From Paulownia fortunei (taxonomy: Eukaryota; Streptophyta; Magnoliopsida; Lamiales; Paulowniaceae), in NCBI GenBank assembly GCA_019321725.1, contig CM033121.1, positions 15,128,001 to 15,192,000 of the forward strand: a stretch of 64,000 nt of DNA. The letters are read 5' to 3'. The notes below the pieces were generated by a model, which did not search any database, had not been told where the DNA came from, and worked only from the letters and a program-made list of their open reading frames with translations. The translations under genes were made by a program, and so were the position numbers. Numbering within the stretch: position 1 is the stretch's first letter; each line of letters begins with the position of its first letter. Shown piece after piece: positions 25,801-38,685 of this stretch.

Positions 25801-26000
25801 TCATATTTTGATTCAGGCATCGATAAAATGATGCCAGGGAGAAAGAAGCCTAAGAACAAAAAGCACAGGTGGACAACTCAAGAAGAAAAACCAAATCATG
25901 AAGTGGGATGATGATTCTGAAAGCGATGATGAAGATGGCTATCTGTTATCTGTATTTAAGAGAAAAAAAGTCTAACTCTGTAGTATGTGATGTTGAATTG
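22807..26000 (+). pseudogene. FKBP43/53-like N-terminal gene fragment without PPIase domain
   Basis: Five exons can be read: 22807-22819 (MAFWG, donor GTAAGT), 23108-23181, 23320 to about 23506, about 23696-23863, and 25817-26000. Exon 2 gives VEVKPGKPLIHS. Exon 3 gives [20 protein letters not shown], then [16 protein letters not shown]. This is the nucleoplasmin-like domain that opens plant nuclear immunophilins FKBP43 and FKBP53, which bind histones. Exon 4 supplies the acidic stretch SSDGSEDDKCEDSF. Exon 5 gives a Lys-rich piece, then WDDDSESDDEDGYLLSVFKR. Phases fit at exon junctions 1/2, 2/3 and 4/5; the exon 3 donor is uncertain. Exon 5 needs two frame changes (before 25911, where a TGA occurs, and at the A-run near 25962-25969). 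No FKBP fold follows before 32 kb. It is most likely a truncated pseudogene; a short expressed product is possible. Confidence 0.75.
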
Positions 26001-27222
26001 GTAGGTTAAACTGGCTTACTAGCTTTGGTTTTTGTTGTCCTTTCAACAATTTGGTTTTGCTTTCATATTTTGTTTACCAGAAATGATGAATTTATTAACT
26101 TTAAGAATGTTCCTGGCAACATCTCTCTTTACACATTTTTCACTGTTACCATTGCTGATGACTTTTCTTTTATCTAAGATGATTATGGTGGGTTCAATAT
26201 ATGCATCAGCATGGAAATGAGTTCTTTTTTTTTTCTTTTTTTTTTTCTAGTTTTTTCCATAAGGCCGTCTCACTATGTATATCCCCAGTCAGTGAGATAA
26301 CTTCAATAACTGCCGTGATACATTAGTTCTGTCCAAGTTTATTTGCCAGGGCTTTTCTGCTCTGTTTATTAGCTTTTGAGGATGTCTATGTGTTAGCATA
26401 GTTTTTGTTCATTTTTGAAATAAATTATTTTGAGAGTTTTATGAAGAAACAGTTACATGAAAAAACTCGATAGATTGTTTTATGGTCTACCGGAGTAGAA
26501 ATTCTCCTACAACAAGCCTTCGCATCAAATACTACCAATGGAAATACGCAAAAGCCCTTTTCATTTCAATGGATGGATTGCTACCAAGTATCCTCGTATA
26601 TCCCACACACCTTAAACCTTGAAGAATTGATGAAAATTAAAATGTAATTTACTTGACATAAATTCAAGACAACTTACCAAAATTTTAACCTTTTTTACTA
26701 TGGTTGAATCATTTATATTTTATTTCATTTTCTCGCTCAATTTTGTCCAAATTCAATCACAACGGAAGATAAAAAAATATTTTTCTTTATATTCATAAGA
26801 TTTTTGACCTATTAAAATATTTGTGAATGTATTTTAATGCATAAAAAAATTAATCAATTTCTATTAGATATAATGCAATAAATTTTAAATTAATTTCAAG
26901 GGGTTTAAAAGTATATAATTCAGGTTACAGATCCAAAAAAATAAAAATATTATCTAAACTTGCGATGGACATCACAGGTCGGACAAACACACATTATAAA
27001 TTTAGTCCCGTAACTATAGGGGGATGACAATGTTAGTCCCGTCCAAATCCAAATTGGCAAAAAAATCATGTCTAAAGTGGACGGTAAAATTTGGGAATTT
27101 TGCACATTCCGGTCATTTTAGTTTATGTGGACATGATACATTGCATGTGACGTCAAGGTGGAGGAGTGAGAAATATGATATGAACTAAACCATAAACCTA
27201 AGTATGTCTAGTTGGAAAAAAA
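26001..27222. other. AT-rich spacer, no gene seen
   Basis: T-rich tracts occur at 26222-26250. At about 27000-27080 the wording 'TTTAGTCCCGTAACTATAGG...TTAGTCCCGTCCAAAT' resembles termini of plant DNA transposons, but no matching inverted end was found. No exon of the FKBP-like gene was found here. Confidence 0.4.
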
Positions 27223-27865
27223 AGTTATATCTTTTTTAATAAAAATTAATTTTAACTTAATTTTTTAACATTTAATGTATAACTTTAATTAATATTGAGA
27301 TTCATAATTAACTTCTAATTAATTGAATAATTAATCATCAAAAGAAAGTAAAAAATAACATTAATTATTGTAGAATATAAAAAGAAATTGACATTTAATG
27401 TATAGCTTTAGTCCATAATGAAATTCATAAATTAACTTCTAATTAATTGAATAATTAATCAACAAAAGAAAGTAAAAATTGACATTAATTATTTCAGATT
27501 ATAAAAAGAAATTAAAAAGTTATATCTTTTTTAATAAAAAAATTAATTTACCTTTATTTTTTGGCATTTAATTTATAACTTTAATTAATATTGAAACATA
27601 TAAATTAATTTCTAATTAATTGAATAATTAATCATCAAAAGAAAGTAAAAAATAACATTAATTATTTTAGGATATGAAAAAAATTCAAAAAAGTTATATC
27701 TTCTTTATAAAACAAGTAATTAGTTTTTATTAATATTTAATGTATAACTTTAATTAATATCAAAATTCAAAATTAAATTCTAATTACTTGAATAATAAAT
27801 CATAAAAATTAATATTAATTATTTTAAAATATATATAGAAATTTAAAATTTATATCTTTTGTAAT
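27223..27865. repeat. AT-rich tandem repeat, about 125-175 bp unit
   Basis: Units starting GTTATATCTTYTTTAAT occur at 27223, 27519 and 27693, with a decayed one at about 27849. A unit lacking this head begins near 27390. Each contains TTTAATGTATAACTTTA, then TCTAATTAATTGAATAATTAATCA and AACATTAATTATTTTAG-like blocks. There are four to five copies, diverged and with deletions. Confidence 0.75.
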
Positions 27866-30800
27866 AAAAAATTTAATTTCTTTTAATTTCAAATCTTTTT
27901 CTTTTCTTTTTTTTTCTTCTTCTTCTTCCTCGTTACTCTCAAGAAAAAACCACGACCACTTTCCTTCACCTCTTCTTCCTCTTAGTCTCAAGAACCCACC
28001 ACTACCACTATTTTCCTTCACCTCTCCTTCCTCTGTAGTCTCAAAAAACCACCACCAACCCACCCCACCCCAAACCATTGCAATCACCACCAAAAACCAT
28101 CACATATTCCTCCCCCTCCAGTAAATTCTTCCCCAAACCCATTCATTCCCTATAAATTCTTCCTGAAACCTATTCATTTGTTTACACCATAGCCATCCAC
28201 CACCACCACCACCTCATCATCCCCGAGAAACAAAATTACCGCCGGCCACCAACCCGATCTGTCAGCTCTACAGATTGCAAAAAATCATCTTACTGTATTT
28301 TCTCTCCCAAAAGCAGGCAACCCCAATAGTAGATGAAGATAAAAACTTCATTGAAATTTGAGCAAGAAAATAGAAAATGGGGAATGGGGTTGTTTTGGTG
28401 GGGGTGCTATGGTGGCAGGGTGGTTAGGTTCCATTGGATCATGAACCCAAGCCCAACCCAATTTCCAACATATATACATGGGCCAATTTGGGAAGGGTTT
28501 GAGCAAAATCTGCGACATGCTCCAAAGCAATTGAATTTAGTGGTTAACTCATTTTTTAGCCTAGAATCATTACAGATATTGAAGGTTTGTGTTTAATGCA
28601 TTACCATAATGATGTGCATACAAGTGATTTAGCCTAAAAAAAATAAAGAAAAATTATATTCTCCATCCCAAAATCATAAATAGGTGCATTGATCTTAGGA
28701 AAGAGTGAACTTCCGATTTCGCTAAGTTCAATAAAAAAACAATTTGAACAATATTTTCTCAATCTAATTTAACAATAAAAAAAACAAATTTGAACAATAT
28801 TTTCTCAATCTAATTGAACAATGTGAGAGTACAAGAAATATTAAGATTCAAAATATACAAATATTGTAACTATAAAAAAAAATCAGTATGACTTATTAAT
28901 TCAAAATTTAAGTACATTGACTTTATTCCGTATCAAAAAAGCAATAAGTTTAAGATCGAAAGAATAAGACTTTATTATTAGAGATGATTTTCTTTTTTTC
29001 CCCAACTATGCTGCCTTTATGGCCTTTCGTTTCGCATGAACCCAATTCTACATCTACCAACTCCACAAATTGATTTGTGATGGACAAAATTTGCCCATAA
29101 CACAAATGGACCACCTCTTGTACGCCACTTATATCCTAAGCTCATACAGTAAAATACAAGTATAAGCCCATATCTCTGACGTTACTCTATCCTCATCAAT
29201 TCTGATTTATCTATTGGGAGAATTACTAAAAAAAATCTTAAGATAATTTTTTTTATCCAAAAGATTTTATGAAAATAATTTTCAATTCAAAAAATTGACT
29301 CTAAATTTTATTCTAGAAAACTCATTATTAACTGTTCACTGACATCTTTAAGATTTTGGGATTTTTGAACTAAATAATGTTTGGGCCTTTTTTATTCAGA
29401 AATTGGTGGATTCAGTTTTTCTAATAGAAATTTCTTATGTGACTTTTTCAAGTTGATAAATAGTATCAATTATTTTTTTATGTGTTCATTATTAAAATAT
29501 TTTGTATGAAGTATTAAAAATTTTGAATTTTTGTAAGATAATTAATTTAATAAAAATGAATCTCTTACTTTTGAGGAGATTAAATTTTAATGAAAAAAGA
29601 TGCTAATGTATTTTAAATAGTTTTTCGAGTTAATACTAGTATTCAATTTTTGATAAATTGATTACTGAAAATAAGTTTCAATATGTCTTAGTGTTAGCCC
29701 ATTTTCGATTAAAACATTTAGCTTCGATATTTAAGTTTTCAAAAAATAAAGTTTATAAATATTACTTCTTCATTTGAGTGTAAATATCAAATTATGTCAA
29801 TTTTGTTTATTTTTTTTAATAAAACTGCTCATACCATTTAATATACGGAACTTGAATTTTTTTTCTTTTTTTAATTCATTCTGTATTAAAAGATAAATTA
29901 TTGTAAATATAGTTTATTTATCTAGCCGAGAAAAACATTTTGCTATGCAATAAAATGAATTTACCAATATTTTTTTAATTGAAGCCCTAGATAATTGAGT
30001 CAAAACTTATAAAACCTTAATGATGTTAGTGTGAATATAGTTATTTAAATACACAACAAGAAATATAGTTAAATATAATCGACTCAGAAATACAGGAATG
30101 GGTTATATACAGATTCATAAATGTATGAATATAATATGAATTTAAAAATACTGTTCAAGATGAAAATTACGACTTATTTTGATATTATATTTTTTTAAAC
30201 AAATAATTATATTTGTAATAGTGTTTTATTTTATTTATAATTATGATACAACTTATTAGAGATAACTATTCAATAATAATTAATATTTTCATAAATTATT
30301 AGCATTATATTTTATCTGTATGATATTTTGCTAATACTTATAAATATTTTTGACATAATCTTAAGGATTTAAATGAATAGTATAAAAATTTATTAAAATA
30401 GAGTATTATTCATCAAATATTATACGGAATATGTATAATATATGTTCTAAATGTTTCATCTTTAAAATACGAGTGTTATTTGTTAAGTTTAAAATATGTG
30501 AAAAATGATAGTATTTTTTAATTATTTATATGTATGTGTATTATACAGATGTGTTACAAGTTTTTAATAACAAAGAGCATAAAAGTTAAACTGTAGAAGT
30601 TCTTAGATTGAGATATTTTCCTCGATAGCAATTTTTTTTAAGGGTTTTATGTTATTTTTTCCTAATTTATTTATATTATTAGAGTTAAATGATCAAATAC
30701 ATTATTATAAAAAGATATTAGTTACAAACAAATTGAGTACAATGAACAATTATTAAATGAGACAAATACATTATTTTTTGGGTCTAGTAGTCCAATGTGC

Positions 30801-32234
30801 ATTTCACTAGACATTCAGAAATCTATATATGTATAAGTACGTTGGTGTATATGTATTTATATGTGAATGTGTTTTGAAATATACACCAAATCCAATGCAC
30901 ATGTAGCATCTCCAATACCCCATTTCTTGTGTGATTTGTACTCATTTGAATAATAAATTGCTATGTAGTTGGATTACTAAAATAAATCTTTTATCTCATT
31001 GCAAAGATTGGTCAATATTAACCAATCAAATTGCAGCATAGACAGTCATGCCAATAATTTTAAAAAGCATTTATGAAAATGGTGGGTCATGTATATTGGG
31101 TGAATAATGGCACGCAACACTAGAGTTTTGGATCATGATGTTGGGAAAAATTTGGGTGGTAGTTGTTGGAACAGAACAAGCCATCCAATATTTAACACCA
31201 CATTCCATGAAATGAAAGAGAGAAGCGATGATAACAGACTTGTGGCTGAAAATAACATGATGAACAAGATTAACAGAAACACTGTGCCACTCATCAGCAT
31301 AGTATTAAGAAATAGAATAGAGTATCCTATAGGTGCTTCAATTTATTAGTGAACTTGACCATTTTTTAATGTGATATTGTGTAATTCAGTGGGTTTCGTT
31401 AGATATTCTAATGATGATAAACATTATCATAAATATGCTGATTTGAAAGTTTGAAAATGTCAAATTTGTCAAATAAATGATTTAATGAATCAGTCAGAAG
31501 ATTCAAAACTTGACTTTCTACTGTAATCAAACTAGACCTTTAAATGTGAAAAGGGGACGTATAACAGTGATATTATTTGAGGCCAATGAGATTTTGTCGA
31601 GGTCCTCATACTATACAATTAAAAAGATATTGAGTTTGAGTTTTAGCTATGAACAAGTATTTTTCTATTTTAATATTAGTTGTTTTTCTTAATTTGTATG
31701 CTTTGATTTAGAGCCAATGGTTTTATTTAATTAATTTTTGATATCTTGACAATAAATATGTATTTAATCGTTTGTTTAGAAAAAAACTGTGATACTATAT
31801 GCTAATAATATAGAAAATTCATTTTTAGAAGAATAAAATTTTTAAAGTATAGATCGCAATAATTGATTCTGCATAAATTAGTTGTGTATATAGATTTTAC
31901 TTCAAGAATCAATTTAAAAAAAAATAAAAAATCTTTAAACTTAAAAAAAGTTCATGTCTGATAATTTTATTTTATCTTTTTGAAAATATTGTACTTTTGC
32001 CTTTTAGCAGTCCAATTGCTAACATAGTAGGGAAACACTTGACGCTACAAGGTGTTCAATATCAAATAGTAACAACAATACTGTAGTCAAACATTTTCGA
32101 GTATTGTTACTGCAGTTTAATGCACGAGTCAACTTCTCCAATTATACTTCCCCGAAAACATGTAATGCTCATTTAAACACATTTTTTGCATGTCTAACAT
32201 GTACTTCTAAACATTTCTAGTATAGAAAATTAGT
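27866..32234. other. AT-rich spacer, no recognisable gene
   Basis: A C/T-rich stretch (27890-28210) full of CACCACCAC and TTCTTCCTC gives low-complexity open frames only. A 42-44 bp block around AATTTGAACAATATTTTCTCAATC is duplicated in tandem at about 28739 and 28785. The rest (29-32 kb) is long A/T-rich sequence. The open frame 31107-31349 (80 codons) has no family I recognise. The last 200 bases lie downstream of the phosphatase stop and probably hold its 3' UTR. Confidence 0.4.
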
Positions 32235-35200
32235 TTATATGTCCCTTATTTGAAGGCTATATCTGCCATTACAAGGAAACTCATCTTCAGAATGTACATC
32301 CAAGGAGTTTGTGATATGTTCAAATCTCTCTGATAAAAAGAAGTTTTGAAGCCCTTTCAACTTGAGCTTTACTCTGACTTGGGTGCTGAAAATTGCCTTA
32401 ACTGGTCTGTGATCTGACAATTTTGATTCACTCCTTTCATACACATGTTGCTTCAACCCTTCACCATGCCATATTATCCTATCACACCTAAAATGGACAA
32501 CAAAGACAACCTTTTTATATGAACTGATTTTTTTTTTTTCTCTTACCTAATAACTAACAAGTAATGATGCGCCGCCCAAAAAAAAAAAAAAAAGAAAATA
32601 AAATAAAAGGACATCATGTACGGGAAAAAAACTCCCACATAATTAGTTCTAGTATTAGTGCGATGAATTAACCGTGGATATTCTTATGAAGTTATTGATT
32701 TACTTGGGCAATAATGTTGGAGCACAACTTTTGAAGTAAAGTATCTCCTAAACCAATGGCATAGGGTAATTTTTTTTATTATATAAAAATCATGAAGTAA
32801 ATTGTAAATAATTATGGAATTAAAAAACTAAGTAGGTGAAGAATATATTTTAGTTATATAAATTTTTAGCAGAAAATAAGTTTAGTGATAACTATTTAAA
32901 CATACACATGGACAAACCAGAAAATTGGTATGAGAGGACGAGATTTTTTTTTTTTAAAATAATAAATAAAGAGATATATATTTTTTTATGAAGGATAAAT
33001 TTTTAAAATTTAATAATTTTATATATAAAATTTATACTAAATTATAATTTTTTTGGAGAATGTACATATGTATATGTATATATAGAGACACACACCTTCA
33101 AATACACGAGGCTTAGTTTAATGGGTTAACTATAGAAAAATTACCAGGCAGGGGCGCGTTTCTTTTCGCCCTTTCTGAGCTCCAATCTGCCGTAATAGTC
33201 ATCCGAATCCGGATAGTATTTGTATGTAGGAGCAAAATTGATGCTTCCTTCATACCAACCTTCAAATACTTGACCTTCCATGAGTTCCATTCTTAGCTAT
33301 ACATTATCATGAAATCAATGAATTTTGTTAACTAAATTAAAGCTTAATTAAACATATATATAGTTATGTGATTATAATCATAACCAAATTAAAAGCAGTG
33401 GATCATACTTGATCATATTCCAACAGTGCATTCCAATCTCCTTTGTTTACTAATACTCTTGTTGCTGTTTCAGGCAAAGAGATTCTGTAGTTCAAATCTC
33501 CTAGAAAAATCACTCGGCTGCACCAAAAAAAAAATTAATTAATTTGATCTAAGTAGTGATATCACGAGGATTGCATTAGCTTTAAAAATAAGGCAATTAG
33601 GCAACAAAAATTCAACATAGTTCAAAATAAATGATCTAATCATATAGTAACATGTATCTATTAAGAAATCCAACTTATTTCTTGTAGATGTCAACTTGAA
33701 TAAATTTAGCAATTTTCAGAGTAAATCATATTGTTTAATTTCCGAGGTGGTTAGGCTACCGATTAAACTAACTTGGGTCGAAAACATCCAAAAAACCATT
33801 CTGAACTAACACTCCATGTGATTAACATAATCCTAAGAAGTCAGTTTTTATTTGACAGACGGCTTGATTGATACCGACAACATTAAACTTATAAACATCC
33901 AATAATTGTTTGGTTATGCTGATAATTTTTTTGGATTATTCCTCCTGTCCATCTAGGTTAATTAATAATCATTTATTATTATTGAGACATTAGTGATGAT
34001 TAATTGTTTGCTTCTATAACGATAAGATTATTTGGATGCATGGTTTTGGCCAAACTCTGACTAACTGTTTTTTCAACAAAATATAAATTTATTAATTATT
34101 TTTTTTTTTTTTTTAAGAATGAAAACATACTCATGATCAAGAATCGTTCTGGGAAGATCAAGTGAAGGGCCTCTGGGAAAAATGGTCCTTGATAATATTT
34201 CAGCTGCATTCGAATTCCGGTACCTCTGGTCACCTTCTCTACCACCTGAGGCCAGATGACTACACACAAAGCAGAAGCTTGTTTCATGTAATCGAAATCT
34301 TACAGACACAGAACCCTGCAAATCAATCACAAATTTTAGACAAACATATTCGAGATTCATCAATGACTAATGATTGTAAACTTATATGCACTATATAACT
34401 AAATGTAATGATCGAACAAGCGTACAACTCGTCACCTTTAATTTCATCACTTTTTTGTGTAGTAAATATTGATTGATTTTTGATCCAAAAGTGTTTCATA
34501 ATTAAGAAAAGTGATCCAGAAGTGAGATTGACAGGTGACATATAGCATATATAGTACTCGAAGACGAGCTTTTCTATTTACCTTATTTCCCAAACAACCC
34601 ATGATTCCACAGCCAACACATGAAACACTGGGGTTCCGAATGTATGGACGGAGCTCGGTACGAACCCAAACTGTGATCAATATTCCCACCATTTGCTTAC
34701 TAATGATGCATCTGAAAGTATTATTTTCTTTTGTTTTGAGTTTGCTTTCTTCAATGTTTACGTCTCTCTTGATTAGAGCTGCTCTGATTAAGGAATTCCA
34801 CTTCATGGAAATTTTGCTTTTCTCTGATCCCAGCACATTTCCAACTCTAAGAGGCACAACTTCTTGAAACCTGCTGAGATCAGAAAGCATAAGTATCACA
34901 TGCATGTTTTGCTTTCAATTTCTTGAATTTAGTCTGGTTACAACACAAAGTTTTACCCGAAAACATAGATATCACAGGCGTTGCGCGGGTCTAGCAGCTC
35001 ATCCATATTGAAATCCTCAGTTGGTGCCACTCCTCCAACGTTCCAAGTGCTAACAAAGACCCTTTGGATGATAACAAATGTATATCATGAATAATGACAT
35101 GACAAGAATGAAATAATTTTTATGATTCACCTGGAGACGGAGTTAGTAGGGGTTGGAGGACCAGACGGTTTGCCTCACACTACTTTGTCTATAGTCTTAA

Positions 35201-35821
35201 ACTTTTATATGTAAATTACATGTTCTTAAAATATTGAAAGTGTCCTAAAAACTAAGAATTTTGGCTCCATCCATGAACTCACCATTTGTTGCTTCTTTGT
35301 TTTCTATTTTTTTTTTTTTTTTTTGAGAAAATTAACAAGTCAGAATGATGGAGCCACACTTTATATATTATGGGCATTGATAGATATGTTCTGAAGACAA
35401 TATCTGACAAGCAGTCTTACTTGAAATTCCGCGTTTCTTCTTCACCATCATTGATAATGCTGCTGTTGGAGCTGAGAGACTTGCGATTGAAACAAGGAAT
35501 TTCCAGCAAAGAATCAGTGTCACTTGGGTAATCTGCAACAAAATTGTTGCCACCCAATCTCTTTCTCAAGATCTTACTTGCCACCAACCTTGGCCACATG
35601 ACCTTCAAAATCAAGATTTAGTCAGACATGCAGTAATCCAGCCAGATATAGGATAACTGGTATTAAGCCTCTGTCATACATACACACAAATGCATGTCTA
35701 GATGTGTGCGACTCTGTGTGTGTGTGTGTGTGTGTGTGTTGTTAGACATAGGTAGACAAAGAGAGGGGGTGGGCAGGGTGGGTTGGTGTTGGGGGCTTAC
35801 TTCTCCTTTGTTTCCTGACAT
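32235..35821 (-). CDS. Type I inositol polyphosphate 5-phosphatase
   Basis: Eight exons on the minus strand: 35821-35801, 35602-35421, 35061-34957, 34870-34582, 34315-34131, 33517-33409, 33296-33145 and 32487-32235. All introns are GT-AG, every phase fits, and the total is 1296 nt (431 residues plus stop). The protein starts [20 protein letters not shown], the plant family's N-terminus. Motifs: STWNVGG (72-78), FQEVVPLR (104-111), [26 protein letters not shown] (ending 199), [12 protein letters not shown], catalytic FLGDLNYR (265-272), APTYKY, RAPAWCDRIIW (344-354) and [10 protein letters not shown] (372-381). The two catalytic signatures, GDLNYR and PAWCDR, are intact. The family removes the 5-phosphate from inositol phosphates or phosphoinositides at membranes or in the cytosol. 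The CVP2/CVL1/BST1 group of plant enzymes is the nearest I recall, but the exact orthologue is undecided. It is short for type I enzymes (often 550-650 residues) because the region between WPRLVA and TWNVGG is compact. Confidence 0.93.
35714..35739. repeat. (TG)n microsatellite in phosphatase intron 1
   Basis: An uninterrupted TG run lies within the first intron (35603-35800) of the 5-phosphatase gene. It is a likely length-variable marker. Confidence 0.9.
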
Positions 35822-36484
35822 AGCTATGATTGATTAAGACTTCAAGGATGAAAGAAAAGGAGGTTCAAAAGCAATGTCCGATTATGGAGATATTGAACCA
35901 TGCTAATGAGAAGAGAGCGTGGTGAGTTGGATTAGAAGAGGCTAAACCGAGTGACGTGGATGATGATGGTTAGTTACGTACCCTAAAGAAGAACGCTCGA
36001 AAAATAAAAATAAAAATGCATGACTAGTTTTTCAGTATTAATAAACTTTATGTTTATCTCTCGAGTCGAGTATCATTTTTAAAGAATGACATACAGTGTT
36101 GTGTCAGTAATTCTCAGTATTAATAAAATTTATTCTTCAAATAGTATAAAATGAAAAGAAAAATATATTGACACGATGTTACCAAGTGTTTGTATAAAAT
36201 TTTCGACACCAAGCATAGGTCGCTCTCTGCGCCCCATAATCAACTCTTGCCTGTTCGTTGAGCTGATTGAAGGAATTATGACATTGTTGGCCAATGGAAA
36301 GAATGGGGTCTAATAGCCTTAACTTTTGTAATTGCTTGGTGGATTTGAAAGATATCCTATGGTTTTGTTTGATTTTATTATATTGAAAAAGCAGCAAGTG
36401 GGGTGGGCCTTGGATCTTCATTAGCATAAAATAGTTTCCATGCAGAAACATCTGAGCTGTAATGCCCCTACAACAGGAAACCTA

Positions 36485-36519
<35 letters not shown>

Positions 36520-36753
36520 CTCTTGGACATAATATGATGAAAATATGGGACAAAAACCTTCATTAAGGCAATTAACCAAGGCACATCAAAATGTTCATAT
36601 TTCTCAATACAAATATTTTCAACAATAAAGACTTGAAATGTTATGAGATTTTTCAAATTTATTAGACGTAATTTTAATTCTACTCAGACCACTCTCCAGG
36701 TCTTTTATTAATTTCTTCTTTTAAACTCATCTAGGCTCAGCACTTCCACCTGA

Positions 36754-36790
<37 letters not shown>

Positions 36791-37361
36791 GTTTAATAGG
36801 AAGTCAAGGGTTGAAGGAGGTCCACCTCAAAGCCATTGTTTCTCACATCTACAAAAAGGTTGATATAATTATTTGTTAGACCATGGCCAAAGATAGAGAA
36901 GATCATTTCATATGATGCAACTTGAGGTAGACTGTGGTTTTTGAGGTCTCTAATGAAGCTTTTGGTTGTGCGATATGAGGGTGAGCCATCCATGCCATTT
37001 GACTTCCATTTTTGTCCTCGCATGTTCGGTTTTGTATGTAAAGATTTTGTCTCGATTTTGTTTTTTGACCCTACTTTCTAGATGATTCCTTACAATTTGT
37101 TGGAAATAATTGAAAATAAACAATTTTCTGTTTGAAAGATTAAAATTTTAGGTAAAATAATCATTTAAAATGGTATCAGATTAATCAAAAGTCGTGGCTT
37201 TAGGTATTGGCGCCACCCATCGATGAGATATAATAATTGTTGTTTGCCTTAGGTGAAAATTAATAGTCGGTCACATTACATATTTAATACTTTTTGATCC
37301 CTAAAAGTTTATGCTTTTGAATGAGATTGATATTCCATATATATATATATATATTTATATA
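35822..37361. other. Upstream region of the phosphatase gene, with microsatellites
   Basis: The first 500 bases or so upstream of ATG 35821 should hold the minus-strand promoter and 5' UTR, but no convincing TATA box is fixed by a transcript. An (AT)n run lies at 36487-36518 and a (TC)n run at 36756-36788. Minus open frames 36179-36451 and 36793-37023 have no similarity I recognise. No transposon ends are seen before 37362. Confidence 0.45.
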
Positions 37362-37783
37362 TGATGTGGTATTACTCCTTTTGGTAGTATTTCTACTGAA
37401 ATCGAATTGTTAAGTGGGTCACTACTTGTGTTATAAAAGTCGTTAGGGGTGTCGGGGGTTGACTTGGTGAAAACCTTCCGACATTCAAGTCAGTTCAAGA
37501 GTAAATAGATGCAAACCAAAAATCTTGAGAGCATATAAGTGCATAATTAATTGTGTACCTTTCAATAATAAAGATTGAGGGTATTTATAGTATTGGTGTG
37601 AGAGTTTTCGTAGGAATAGACCTTATGTCTTAATGGGCTTAGTCTGAGCATTGTAGTCCAATTTGTCTTATTATTTTGTGGAGCCCATGAACTCAGTCTA
37701 TTGGGTTATGTCTTTGTTCTGACCCATAATCTAGACGAACCTCTTGAACTTAACCTCTTAGGCCTATTTTAGACTTATTGTCA
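37362..37783 (-). mobile_element. 3' LTR of the Tat-like element
   Basis: It matches 40607-40934 plus 41376-41452. Shared blocks include GGTCACTRCTTG, AGGGGTGTCG-GGGTTGAC, GAGAGCATATAAGTGC and CATAATCTAGACGAACCTCT. No clear purine tract is left beside its minus-strand start. Confidence 0.75.
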
Positions 37784-37784
37784 A

Positions 37785-38050
37785 GTGTGTTGCACGTATG
37801 TAGGTCGAGTGAATAGGTTGAGCACGATGCGTGCGTAGGTCTAGCATAGTGCACGTGCGCTAGTAGAGTGAGCAAGTCACGCGAGTTTGTCGAGCGCAGG
37901 TCGAGCATGATAGGTGCATAGGTTGAGCGAGCAGGTGCACAAGTCGAGCGAGCAGGTGCACAAGTCGAGCGAGTAGGTGCGCAGGTCAAGCACGATAGGT
38001 GCATAGGTTGAGCACATAAGTCACGCGAGCTTAGCGAGCGCATGTCCAAT
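37785..38050. repeat. 21-bp tandem repeat array (GAGCGAGCAGGTGCACAAGTC)-like
   Basis: Units of about 21 bp built on the pattern GAGCGAGCAGGTGCACAAG are well preserved at 37925-37990 and decayed on both sides. Because 21 is a multiple of three, the minus strand reads as a repeating APARSTC peptide in one frame; I treat this as a by-product, not a protein. Confidence 0.8.
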
Positions 38051-38210
38051 GAGCTTGTGTGTTTGAGCTAAGAAACTTGACTTTACCACACTTTGTTCTT
38101 GTAAGGTCGGGGAGTCTAGTCCTTCACGTACTCTTGGCGAAAGGGACGCGCCGCCTACTTTAGGCGAGAGAAGTGGTGTTGATAGAAGTGTTCATTTCTC
38201 TCACTTTTTT

Positions 38211-38420
38211 TTAGGTCGAGCCAAGCATGGCTCGACTTGACCACCTGACTAAGTCGAGCTTGTTGGGCTCGACCTAGTTTTGTTTTTTGTTTTTAGGTCG
38301 AGCCATGCTTGGCTCGACCTGACCAGGTTGAGCTCGTTAGGCTCGACCTGACCAGGTTGAGCTCCTTAAGCTCGACCTATTTTTTTTAAGTCGAGTGCAT
38401 CAAGCTTATTGGGCTCAACC
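38211..38420. repeat. Palindromic AGGTCGAGC / GCTCGACCT repeat cluster
   Basis: AGGTCGAGC and its reverse complement alternate about every 20-30 bp. A perfect hairpin with 11-bp arms and a 4-base loop lies at 38295-38320, and a near copy at 38213-38238. Confidence 0.8.
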
Positions 38421-38685
38421 TGGATTTAACTTGGAGTAGTCCTTCTTCATTTGCGAGTGAGGTTGCTCATCTTCTCCTAGTTGTAGTTCACATAGTCGTA
38501 GCGCTTCGCAGTCTACATAGTTGTAGCCTCTCAGGAGGCTTAGCTCGGGTAAGTTGTTCATCTCCTTTTTATGCTTAGTCCATTTACTTATCTTTTTTTA
38601 TAGCTTTATATAATGGTTATTTTCTTTATGGCGCCCTTGATGAAGGAAGTCGGTATGACTTTTTATATTTGTGAGCCAGTAAGGC

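Noticed and set aside
26985..27190. Possible DNA-transposon terminus (TTTAGTCCCGTAACTATAGG)
   Set aside because: The wording resembles plant transposon ends, but no inverted partner or target duplication was found.
27824..28093. Minus-strand Glu/Trp-rich frame
   Set aside because: It is a low-complexity translation of a C/T-rich, CACCAC-rich stretch.
31107..31349. 80-codon plus-strand frame in the AT-rich spacer
   Set aside because: No recognised family, no splice or promoter context, and the length is within chance for this much sequence.
34073..34905. Plus-strand frames opposite the phosphatase exons
   Set aside because: They are shadows of the minus-strand coding exons 4 and 5.
36179..36451. 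90-codon minus-strand frame upstream of the phosphatase
   Set aside because: No similarity recognised and no clear gene structure around it.
36793..37023. 76-codon minus-strand frame (ends LLQPLTSY)
   Set aside because: The amino-acid make-up looks plausible, but I recognise no family and see no neighbouring exons. It could be an exon fragment; not supportable.
37750..38049. Minus-strand frame with APARSTC repeats
   Set aside because: The 21-bp repeat unit is a multiple of three, so an open repeating frame is expected by chance; it also runs into the LTR.
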